A stretch of DNA of 30,368 nucleotides from a virus, in the IMG/VR virus record IMGVR_UViG_3300019730_000010, positions 1 to 30,368 of that record, one strand, 5' to 3'. The number at the start of each line of letters is the position of its first letter. The stretch's first letter is position 1. This document shows positions 23,794 to 30,368 of the stretch, one piece after another. The notes under the pieces were generated by a model, which worked only from the letters and a program-made list of their open reading frames with translations, did no database searches and was not told where the DNA came from. Both the position numbers and the translations under genes were made by a program.

Positions 23794-24375
23794 TTAACCT
23801 ATTGATATATATGGAGGTGGTCCAGTAAGACCATGTAAAGGGTATTCGTTTTTTACAAATTGTGTCAATGCTTTACCGAGAGCCTTGAATGGTAACGGAA
23901 AAGTCTTAATCTTATCATCAGTTTTAGCGATGTCATTAAAATAATTTTCTATAGCTGATCCATCCGGATATGGTTCGCCTGTACCAGCGACGGCTAGCCC
24001 CACTGGGGGTGGGGCAGTCCATAAAAGAGAAGCGGGAGGAGTTGGTGTAATTTTCGGGGCATCTACCGTTTTTAATTGAAGCCAAGGTTCTGCCCATTTC
24101 GAATTGATTTCAGCATCAAGAGCTGATGCTATATGGTTAGCTATCGCAGAGGTTGAGCTACCTCTTGATAGAAAAGATTTGGTGAGTATAGCCGCCCCAA
24201 CCAGAGACCCGGTTGTAGAGGAAAGTTCTTGTAGTCCCAATTGAATTGGAATTATACTATTGAATATTTCATCTAATTCATATAAAGAATCAAATTCCCT
24301 GTCTTCATTTGTGGGAATTTTCCAGGATGGATGCTCGGATGCTACGATATTGTTATATATTTCTATAAAGGTCAT
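23794..24375 (-). CDS. Uncharacterised virion-module protein with Pro-rich segment
   Basis: 193 residues, ATG 24375 with a poor SD. The N-terminal part is helical (MTFIEIYNNIVASEHPSWKI, then SLYELDEIFNSIIPIQLGLQ). Residues about 110-135 are Pro-rich (PKITPTPPASLLWTAPPPVG). The end contains a helix and HGLTGPPPYISIG. No family recognised. Nearly abutting stop/start with the 645-residue gene suggests the two are made together and perhaps bind each other. Confidence 0.45.
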   Translation of the reverse strand: MTFIEIYNNIVASEHPSWKIPTNEDREFDSLYELDEIFNSIIPIQLGLQELSSTTGSLVGAAILTKSFLSRGSSTSAIANHIASALDAEINSKWAEPWLQLKTVDAPKITPTPPASLLWTAPPPVGLAVAGTGEPYPDGSAIENYFNDIAKTDDKIKTFPLPFKALGKALTQFVKNEYPLHGLTGPPPYISIG

Positions 24376-24398
24376 AATTTGTGGGATTATCTTCTATC

Positions 24399-24488
24399 TT
24401 AGCAAAACGTATAGATAATTACGCCTATCAAAATTAATAGGATAGTATATTCAAATGGATGCTCTATTTTCCAGACTTCTCTATTCAT
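24399..24488 (-). CDS. 29-residue single-pass membrane microprotein
   Basis: ATG 24488 overlaps the stop of the upstream gene as TAATG, the same coupling used at other junctions in this operon. The frame reads MNREVWKIEHPFEYT and continues as a hydrophobic run LLILIGVIIYTFC before TAA. The polar N-terminus followed by about 14 hydrophobic residues predicts one short membrane segment with N-in topology (positive charges before it). Most gene finders would miss it. Function unknown: a small inner-membrane or virion-associated peptide, perhaps related to DNA entry or lysis. The coupled start is the main evidence that it is real. Confidence 0.55.
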   Translation of the reverse strand: MNREVWKIEHPFEYTILLILIGVIIYTFC

Positions 24489-24703
24489 TATACGTCTCTT
24501 CTTAAAAGTTGTACTTCAGCATACCCACCTTCAGCAACCTGCGGCAGTCTATCTCCACTGAATACAATATCAATTGAAGCTGCGGCATGATTCCATTCTG
24601 CGCCAACAACATTCACATTTCCGGGCAATCTATTTCCCATTTCATTCTTTACCATTTCCATAAGCCATAGATCAGATACTCTTATAACTTTAGCACGTCT
24701 CAT
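24488..24703 (-). CDS. Small conserved-looking phage protein (71 aa)
   Basis: I choose ATG 24703 (MRRAKVIRVSDLWLMEMVKN) because AAGGAAGGAAAA lies just upstream; a longer frame to 24766 would overlap the previous gene by 53 bases without an SD. It is mixed alpha/beta with NVNVVGAEWNHAAASIDIVF and a C-terminal strand (EGGYAEVQLLRRDV). It has no signal or membrane segment. Function unknown. It is coupled to the microprotein downstream (TAATG). Confidence 0.6.
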   Translation of the reverse strand: MRRAKVIRVSDLWLMEMVKNEMGNRLPGNVNVVGAEWNHAAASIDIVFSGDRLPQVAEGGYAEVQLLRRDV

Positions 24704-24713
24704 TTTTCCTTCC

Positions 24714-25319
24714 TTAAATTGTGCTTTGATTTGCAAATTCGTCTTCTTCCTTAATTTGGTCTCCACCTACATCAAACGGTATCATCTTCAACTGTTCATT
24801 GTAGGATACTGCTATCGGCTCGGTATTATTCCTGCTTATATTAACCGAGTCTTCCTGGGGCTTACGATGTGTTATATTAGAAGAGTAAGTTGATGAGTCA
24901 GTGACGAGAGACTCTCCATATTTGAAGTCCTGGTCTTCCGGTTGGGTTGCCCAGGGTTCTGTACTAACCTGACTAATAGGCTGCACTGCACTAGCTGGTG
25001 AAGTAGGAGACCCCATATTGCCAATATGTGCATGACTATCAAGTTCAGATTTAAGTGTAGCAAGCTTCTCATTTAGCTCATCGACTTTCTCTGTTTGCTG
25101 TTCTAATTGTTTCTTTGCCCAGTTAAAGAGGTCATCCCTGTGGGAGAAATCCGCCGCAATAAATGGGTATAGCATCAGATATAATTGTATCATCTGATCC
25201 TTTGTGTAATCGATCGGCTCTCTATTAATAGAAAGAGCATTCTTTACATTTTGGGCAGCTTCCGGATTCCACATTCCTATGAAGGCAGGATTAGACTGTG
25301 ATCCTCTTGATGTTGACAT
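24714..25319 (-). CDS. Coiled-coil virion protein with HAHIGNMGSPTSP motif
   Basis: 201 residues; ATG 25319 overlaps the upstream stop as TAATG. Residues about 62-93 form a predicted coiled coil (KKQLEQQTEKVDELNEKLAT). It is followed directly by SHAHIGNMGSPTSPAS (about 95-110), a His/Gly/Pro motif like those in phage baseplate and tail-spike trimer proteins. The C-terminal half is polar and probably disordered. The coiled coil suggests oligomerisation. I infer a minor structural or fibre-attachment role; no enzyme motif is visible. Confidence 0.5.
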   Translation of the reverse strand: MSTSRGSQSNPAFIGMWNPEAAQNVKNALSINREPIDYTKDQMIQLYLMLYPFIAADFSHRDDLFNWAKKQLEQQTEKVDELNEKLATLKSELDSHAHIGNMGSPTSPASAVQPISQVSTEPWATQPEDQDFKYGESLVTDSSTYSSNITHRKPQEDSVNISRNNTEPIAVSYNEQLKMIPFDVGGDQIKEEDEFANQSTI

Positions 25320-26329
25320 TATCTATATGTCCTAAAAAAGTTTGTATGAAAACTGGCTTCTTTGTATTTGGAGTATATTGCCAGTGTATCTATATCGCCA
25401 TATAACTGATCAGTTGAGTCATTTCCGATTGTACCAGTCTGTCCGTTTGTAATAACTACAAGATCAGCTCCGACTCCTTCAGTAAGAGTAGTCTCAACTG
25501 CTTCTCCATCAATGAAGATTATTACATCATCTTTTGTGGTAGCAGAGAAACCAAGGAGAGCTTCTTCGTTATAATCATAGAGGTCAACATCTGAAGTGAT
25601 TATATGGTCATTAATTTTAACATAGGGTTTTCGCGCGGCATCCACACCAACAGTGACGTTACCTACATTGAGTATAGGCTGAATATCTTCTACATAATCT
25701 ACAATCCCTTTGAATAATACAGATATCTCTGTCATTGTAGGAGTTGTATATGTAATTCTATCACCGGAAGACCTTAAATATGCGCCGCCGATTCCTCTTA
25801 TTACAGGTACGGTCGTAGCATTAATAATCGTTCCTGTCAAAGCTGGATAAGAACTGGAAGTTGTCGCAGAGTTATATGCTTCTGTAAACTCAAAGAAACC
25901 CTCAAGATCCGTCAAACTAATAAGGGATCGGTCATATGTTAAGTCAAGCGTAAACTTGCTGAAATCGATTTTGCTATTTGTTGGATTACCACCGGCATCA
26001 ACGTGAGCACCTCTTATATACAGCTTGAACATCTCTCCTGGATAGAGTTCTTTTAACTCTGGAGAAGCAGCATAGCTGATTCCGGCGGCATAATCATCAT
26101 CTGCAGGCGACTGATAACCAGTAGTAACAGCTGAAGTAACGTTAGCTGCAGCAGCCATTCCTGTACCCATAACAGATATGTTGCTAAGTATTTGATCTGA
26201 TACATTCTTATAGGCGAGACATACTTCTGCGCCGCCTAATTTATTTAATATCATTGGAATAGACTTCTCACTAATGTTGATAAATTTTCCAGATATCTGA
26301 TGTTTTACGAATAATTGAAAGTCTTGCAT
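25319..26329 (-). CDS. Beta-rich virion protein with LamG-like C-terminus
   Basis: 336 residues, ATG 26329 with TAGGAGAAACA upstream. The chain is dominated by beta strands. The middle (about 95-170) reads like a small sandwich domain (DFSKFTLDLTYDRSLISLTD). The C-terminal half (about 210-336) resembles a concanavalin A/LamG fold: VTVGVDAARKPYVKINDHII, DDVIIFIDGEAVETTL, and the closing GDIDTLAIYSKYKEASFHTN. LamG domains bind sugars or proteins and occur on phage surfaces. Lying between terminase and portal, it may be a head decoration, neck whisker or fibre component. Fold assignment is moderate; function is inferred. Confidence 0.55.
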   Translation of the reverse strand: MQDFQLFVKHQISGKFINISEKSIPMILNKLGGAEVCLAYKNVSDQILSNISVMGTGMAAAANVTSAVTTGYQSPADDDYAAGISYAASPELKELYPGEMFKLYIRGAHVDAGGNPTNSKIDFSKFTLDLTYDRSLISLTDLEGFFEFTEAYNSATTSSSYPALTGTIINATTVPVIRGIGGAYLRSSGDRITYTTPTMTEISVLFKGIVDYVEDIQPILNVGNVTVGVDAARKPYVKINDHIITSDVDLYDYNEEALLGFSATTKDDVIIFIDGEAVETTLTEGVGADLVVITNGQTGTIGNDSTDQLYGDIDTLAIYSKYKEASFHTNFFRTYR

Positions 26330-26337
26330 TGTTTCTC

Positions 26338-28389
26338 CTAAAAAGTATTTCTTGATTTACGGGGAGCCATATATGTTCTGAGCCCAACTCTTTCTGGTTT
26401 TACTCTTCTGGCTATCCCTATAGTGGCAGGTTCAAATAGCCTTGATGGACGGTTTGCGTCTTCCACTTCTTTGCGTTCTCTGTCTTTATCTGCTTGAAGT
26501 CTCCGGTCATGTTCATTCATTTGTGGAGCATTCGGGTTGGTTCTGGCAAATCCTAACGGAATACCAAGAGTTGTGAACCCTATGGAACTATCTACTATAG
26601 GCTTGCCCATAGTACTTAATTCCATGTGAAATCCAAGGAGGGCTAAAACTAAAGCATCTAGTTGATGGTCGCCCATTTTTGGGTCTGCTGCATATCTCGG
26701 AATACCAAGAGGAGAGATCGCATCAATTGTATATCCTAATAACTGCTTAGATAACCATTCATCAGTTTTCGGAATCTCTATATTCAGGTCTTCAAAGATC
26801 CTGACAGCATTGTTAATCATGTATGGTTTGGCGGGCTTCTTAATCTTCTTTTGCAACCATGGATCGCGCACCTCAAACTTCTGTGAGAAGTTAATAGACT
26901 TTGATTCAACCAGTCTATGATCAATAGATCCCTTCAAAGCCTTACGTCCTATATCGTGTAAAAGCTCATTCTGGGTCGCGCCAAATCCATAATCGGTATA
27001 TACAAATGACGCCTGCCATTTCCGATTCATATCCCTTACCACATTTACAGCAGTAGTCTGCGTCCATCCCTCAACAGAAACAGATCGCTTATCTACAACC
27101 TTATATGGTTTCGTGCATTCTTCCTTGTACTTTGGATTATACCCTACAACTACTATTTGAGAACCGTTAGCAGTATCATTCCAATCAACCCCTATACCAT
27201 AGAGCCAGTTAGGGTCATACTTACAGTCATCATATTCATAGTCAGTTTGCGCGGCTTCCACAAAAGGAGCCTGAAAAACACCTTCACCATCAGCAGAGAA
27301 GTCAGCCAAAACCTCATGGTTGTAACCAGCTTCAGTTAACTGTGATCTAAATGTTTGCTCCATCTGATGTGACCACCCAGGGTGAAACTTATCAGTCGGG
27401 AAGTAGAAGTCAACAGTATCCTTATCATGAACTCTTTCGTAGAAGTAATCCTTCAAACCTTTAGGAGTCGAAGACACCCAGAATTCCACATCTTCATGCT
27501 CATTTAATAGAGCAACTACAGCATCAGTATCTTCTGTTGTTAAGAAAGATCCCTCATCAAGAACCAGTACATCAGCAGCAGAACCACGAATCGCACTTGA
27601 TCCAGACACGAACCCAAATATTGTTACGCCATTCGTTAACTCTAGCATCGTCTGGGGGTTTCTACGGGTAGGGATTTTCTTCTCACTTCCGGCAACCATA
27701 CTCATAAGATGAGGATTCTTATCAATGAAGACTTCCATCATCTTAAATATCACATTGATCTGTGACTGGTTCGGGGTAAACATTACCATATTAAAAGTCG
27801 GTTTACCTGGACCGGGAGTAAAAGTAAAAGCTTTATGGAGTAGTCTCACAACCAGGGCGGCTGTTTTACCAATACGTCTACCCGCTCGCGCGGCTATATT
27901 CTTCGACTTTGATCGAATCAACATAGACTGGTAGGGAATACCTCTCCTTGAGTTCCTTGGTTCCCACTTCCCATTCTTACCATTAGTTTGTAATAGATAC
28001 TTCTCACCCCATGTAACAGGGTCAATAAGAGCTACCACTTCCATCAGCTGTTCTTCAGAAAGGGCGTTATATTTATCTTCACCCAAAGCTTTTTTAAGCA
28101 GTGGTTTATAATGCTGATTTACAGGGTCAACCATAAATGCAGGATCAAACTTCATAGCTTCAGCTAAATGTGCAGCCTTGTTCTTTTTGGCGGCTGTTAG
28201 CATTTCATCAAGATATTCCTGATGGACTTCTGCGTCATACGGTGCATCTTCATAATCTTCTACGGCTACGCCTGATTCGGCATCGAACTGGGCAAGCTCT
28301 ATCTTATGATAGAAATGTTTGTATGGATTAGAGTATATAGCTCTTTCCATCATTTCTAATTCATGTACATCTTGCATTGGATCTGTCAT
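26338..28389 (-). CDS. terL: Terminase large subunit
   Basis: 683 residues; ATG 28389 overlaps the HNH stop as ATGA. It is the packaging motor ATPase and nuclease that pumps DNA into the prohead through the portal. Visible motifs: Walker A ARAGRRIGKT (about 167-176, Lys175), Walker B VLVLDEG (274-280, D278/E279), and coupling motif SST (306-308). The nuclease domain has the RNase H-like acidic residues D402 (YGIGVDWND), D466 (VYTDYGFG) and D574/D578 (DHQLDAL). An N-terminal extension of about 120 residues is acidic and helical, and a basic tail ends the protein (RRVKPERVGLRTYMAPRKSR). No small terminase gene is visible in the window. All key residues are intact. Confidence 0.95.
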   Translation of the reverse strand: MTDPMQDVHELEMMERAIYSNPYKHFYHKIELAQFDAESGVAVEDYEDAPYDAEVHQEYLDEMLTAAKKNKAAHLAEAMKFDPAFMVDPVNQHYKPLLKKALGEDKYNALSEEQLMEVVALIDPVTWGEKYLLQTNGKNGKWEPRNSRRGIPYQSMLIRSKSKNIAARAGRRIGKTAALVVRLLHKAFTFTPGPGKPTFNMVMFTPNQSQINVIFKMMEVFIDKNPHLMSMVAGSEKKIPTRRNPQTMLELTNGVTIFGFVSGSSAIRGSAADVLVLDEGSFLTTEDTDAVVALLNEHEDVEFWVSSTPKGLKDYFYERVHDKDTVDFYFPTDKFHPGWSHQMEQTFRSQLTEAGYNHEVLADFSADGEGVFQAPFVEAAQTDYEYDDCKYDPNWLYGIGVDWNDTANGSQIVVVGYNPKYKEECTKPYKVVDKRSVSVEGWTQTTAVNVVRDMNRKWQASFVYTDYGFGATQNELLHDIGRKALKGSIDHRLVESKSINFSQKFEVRDPWLQKKIKKPAKPYMINNAVRIFEDLNIEIPKTDEWLSKQLLGYTIDAISPLGIPRYAADPKMGDHQLDALVLALLGFHMELSTMGKPIVDSSIGFTTLGIPLGFARTNPNAPQMNEHDRRLQADKDRERKEVEDANRPSRLFEPATIGIARRVKPERVGLRTYMAPRKSRNTF

Positions 28390-28853
28390 TGGGTTTTTCT
28401 TTTATTGTTCATCAATTTTTTTAATTGACTACTTTGGAATACTTTAATGTGCTTCACCAGTGTTTCAGGTATAAGTGTCCACTTCTCGTATCCCTTTAAT
28501 TGATTTATCAGGGAATGGTGGTACTTCGCGAGATGGGCGAAAAAATCGCGCACATATTCTATTGTCAAAGTAGCGTTGTTGATATGCTGGAATAGGGGAG
28601 CGAATACTTTCTCTTTACCGGTAACAACGTAATGACAGCTCTCGCAAAGTGTAATTCCGTTATCTGTTACGTAGGTAAGGTTGGGGTGATCCGCCTTTCT
28701 TATTATATGGTGGGCGTTCAAAGTCACACCTTGAACGCCGCACAATCTACATTTGTGGTGGTCGCGCCGGAATATCCTCTTGCGCCACTTTTTATACTTT
28801 TCTGTTGAGTAAATAGATCTAGTTTTTCTTTTCTTAACTGTCTTCTTAGCCAT
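28386..28853 (-). CDS. HNH endonuclease next to terminase
   Basis: 155 residues, ATG 28853 with a weak SD. A basic N-terminus (KKTVKKRKTRS) leads to a classic HNH core: CRLC (C35, C38), AHHIIRKADHPNLT (H48, H49), DNGITLCESCH (N65, C70, C73, H74). The four cysteines probably hold zinc, while the histidines and asparagine coordinate the catalytic metal. HNH proteins beside terminase genes assist packaging-site cleavage in some phages (HK97 gp74 type); others are free-standing homing nucleases. The ATGA coupling to terL favours a packaging partner, but homing cannot be excluded. The C-terminal half (about 85-155) is helical and basic, likely DNA-binding. Confidence 0.9.
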   Translation of the reverse strand: MAKKTVKKRKTRSIYSTEKYKKWRKRIFRRDHHKCRLCGVQGVTLNAHHIIRKADHPNLTYVTDNGITLCESCHYVVTGKEKVFAPLFQHINNATLTIEYVRDFFAHLAKYHHSLINQLKGYEKWTLIPETLVKHIKVFQSSQLKKLMNNKRKTQ

Positions 28854-28876
28854 CGGTGTCTGGGGATAGGGGTGTG

Positions 28877-30091
28877 TTATAATATATCGCTTGCTAATTC
28901 TGCTAATTTTGAGCGTTCACCTTTGACCAATTTTACGTGAGCGAATAACTCTTGTCCTGACATTTTGTCTATCAAGTAAGCTAATCCATTACTGGACTGA
29001 TCCAGGTAAGGTGTGTCTATCTGATCAAGATCGCCCATGAATACTAATTTAGCGCCTTCACCAGCTCTTGTTACTATTGTTTTAACTTCATGTGGGGTTA
29101 AGTTTTGTGCTTCATCAATAATAAAATAAACCCTTGGGAGTGATCGCCCGCGAATATAGTTAAGTGCCTCGATCTGAATCTTGCCGTCTTCTTTCATCTT
29201 GTCGAGAGTCTTCTGTGTCTTTTCAGCCATGAGTTCTCGGATGAACTTAAGGTTGTCATGGAATGGAGCCAGGTAAGGAGCCAGCTTTTCTTCCATCGAT
29301 CCGGGCAGAAATCCAATATCTCTTTCCATATCTACAGTAGGTCTAGCAAGGAATATCTGTGTATAATTGCGTTTGGCAGCAATAGCAGAAGCTAATGCCA
29401 TAAGAGTTTTGCCTGTACCTGCTTTACCAGTAAGGGCAACTAATGGAATATCATCATTCATAAGAGCGTCAATAGCAAAAGTTTGCTCGGCATTTTTTGG
29501 GGTTACTCCAGTAACGGTACGAGTCTTTACTACTCTTAATTTTGCATCTGTGTCATCATACTTGACCAGTGCAGAAGCTGTACCACTTTTTAATATGAAG
29601 TATTCATTGTGATCATAGCATCCGTCAATTATCTGAACGCCGTCTTCTTCGGTAAATAAACTCTCCATTAATTCAGGATATCTAGCTTCTTCAACTCTTG
29701 TCTTTCTTAACAGGTCTTCGATGTTTGATACCTTGTCGACATCATAATCTTGCGCGGGCACGCCAAAAGCTTGTGCTTTTATCCGTAGATTAATATCCTT
29801 TGTTACAATAGCAGCCTTTTCAGCAATAGCACAGGCTAGTATCTTATTGTCATTTACTGTTTCGTTGGCATCTTCCAGTAAACTGAATGTCAGCCATTCG
29901 TGTTTCTTTGATTCAATGTCCCGTATAAAATCGCGGGCATTCTTCGCTTTCAGGTCATTGCCTGATTTGAACTTGTCTAACTCCTCTAGTACTGTGATAG
30001 GAATAATTACTTTACTTTCTTTGAATGAATAATGGGCACGCGGATCATGAATAATCACGTTAGTGTCGAGAACATAGGAAGGGTTATTCAT
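28877..30091 (-). CDS. phoH: PIN-PhoH protein (PhoH2-type RNase/helicase)
   Basis: 404 residues, ATG 30091. The N-terminal PIN nuclease domain (about 1-125) has YVLDTNVIIHD (D9), E36, D81 (NDNKILACAI) and D99 (VTKDINLR), the acidic set used for metal-dependent RNA cleavage. The C-terminal PhoH ATPase has Walker A GKAGTGKT (222-229), FLARPTVDMERDIGFLPG, Walker B FIIDEAQN (323-330), and the family end KGERSKLAELA (about 390-400). PIN-PhoH proteins in bacteria (PhoH2) are RNA helicase/RNases. Phage PhoH proteins are common, but their role in infection is unsettled. Both domains appear intact. It precedes the HNH-terL pair by 23 bases. Confidence 0.93.
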   Translation of the reverse strand: MNNPSYVLDTNVIIHDPRAHYSFKESKVIIPITVLEELDKFKSGNDLKAKNARDFIRDIESKKHEWLTFSLLEDANETVNDNKILACAIAEKAAIVTKDINLRIKAQAFGVPAQDYDVDKVSNIEDLLRKTRVEEARYPELMESLFTEEDGVQIIDGCYDHNEYFILKSGTASALVKYDDTDAKLRVVKTRTVTGVTPKNAEQTFAIDALMNDDIPLVALTGKAGTGKTLMALASAIAAKRNYTQIFLARPTVDMERDIGFLPGSMEEKLAPYLAPFHDNLKFIRELMAEKTQKTLDKMKEDGKIQIEALNYIRGRSLPRVYFIIDEAQNLTPHEVKTIVTRAGEGAKLVFMGDLDQIDTPYLDQSSNGLAYLIDKMSGQELFAHVKLVKGERSKLAELASDIL

Positions 30092-30150
30092 AAGAATAGT
30101 TCCATAGGTTAGTTCAGTTATTGTGAGTTAAGTACAGATTGTGGTAAGAT

Positions 30151-30368
30151 TTATAAGCCGGATATGCGAAGAGCCTCGTTCCCGAGTTCTGATCTAATAT
30201 TAAACTGGCTTGTTCTAATAGCATTTAACGATCTTTGTCTCATGGTTTGAGCACCTTGAGAGTCTTTGTAGCTACCGCCTAAATCCGGGAGCGACCATTG
30301 CTTGCCGATCCTGGACATACTTTTGATTCCATCAACTATTGACGCGCCGCCAATACCGCCTATAAGGG
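30151..30368 (-). CDS. Unknown protein, C-terminal 72 residues only
   Basis: An open minus-strand frame enters at the window edge and ends at the TAA at 30151-30153. The visible end runs from LIGGIGGASIVDGIKSM to NEALRISGL, with a central RQRSLNAIRTSQFNIRSELG. The first part is Gly-rich and mildly hydrophobic; the rest is an amphipathic, basic helix. The remaining 60-base gap to phoH holds no feature I can support. The start and most of the gene lie outside the window, so no function is assigned. Confidence 0.65.
   Translation of the reverse strand, partial: LIGGIGGASIVDGIKSMSRIGKQWSLPDLGGSYKDSQGAQTMRQRSLNAIRTSQFNIRSELGNEALRISGL

Noticed and set aside
23997-24015. GC-rich 7-bp hairpin (GCCCCAC / GTGGGGC)
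   Set aside because: It lies inside a coding run of proline, valine and glycine codons that by itself produces complementary C- and G-runs; no regulatory position.
30092-30150. Search for a promoter before phoH
   Set aside because: The 59-base gap is AT-rich but shows no paired -35/-10 boxes or operator that I can support.
1-30368. CRISPR arrays, insertion sequences, attachment sites, rRNA
   Set aside because: No regular repeat-spacer pattern, transposase, integrase or rRNA-like sequence was seen on either strand.

Overview
This window is part of the virion-structure module of a contractile-tailed double-stranded DNA bacteriophage (a myovirus of Caudoviricetes). The marks are a complete set of recognisable parts: PIN-PhoH protein, HNH nuclease, large terminase, portal, prohead protease/scaffold, HK97-fold major capsid protein, tail sheath, tail tube and tail chaperones. 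Every supported gene lies on the minus strand, so transcription runs from high to low coordinates. Genes are packed tightly, with many TAATG or ATGA stop/start overlaps, canonical AGGAG-type ribosome sites, and no gene-free stretch over 300 bases. The DNA is moderately AT-rich. The strong Shine-Dalgarno (SD) sites suggest a host with ordinary SD-led initiation, but I cannot name the host. The gene sizes and the presence of phoH, a tRNA and very large virion proteins suggest a large-genome phage; this is inference.

Layout in transcription order (right to left). (1) 30368-28386: the 3' end of an unknown gene, a PhoH/PIN protein, and an HNH nuclease coupled to the terminase. (2) 28389-26338: large terminase. 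(3) 26329-21855: six virion-associated genes of mostly unknown function, including a LamG-like protein, a coiled-coil protein with a GSPTSP motif, and a 29-residue membrane microprotein too short for most gene callers. (4) 21827-15464: portal; a fused protease/scaffold with a TTG start and a probable nested scaffold start; a probable decoration protein; the major capsid protein. (5) 15422-15349: a complete tRNA-Pro(UGG) inside the structural operon. (6) 15307-12051: four probable neck or head-tail joining proteins, one with two Ig-like domains. (7) 11990-7179: a large tail sheath, the tail tube, a second tube-like paralogue after an intrinsic terminator, and a third possible tube-fold protein. 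(8) 7133-5970: two genes in the tail-assembly-chaperone position. (9) 5970-1: two very large virion proteins, the first in the tape-measure position and the second running off the window.

The most unusual signals are at the level of expression. The two chaperone-position genes are in the same reading frame. They are separated by one TAA followed after 7 nt by a perfect 11-bp hairpin. This is the place where most tailed phages use a programmed frameshift, so readthrough or hairpin-controlled translation is plausible. Six structural genes also share an extended ribosome-site motif (AGGAGATTCC plus a near-constant spacer), and the leaders of the two most abundant virion proteins, capsid and sheath, are identical over 24 nt. 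RNA hairpins sit in several other intercistronic gaps.
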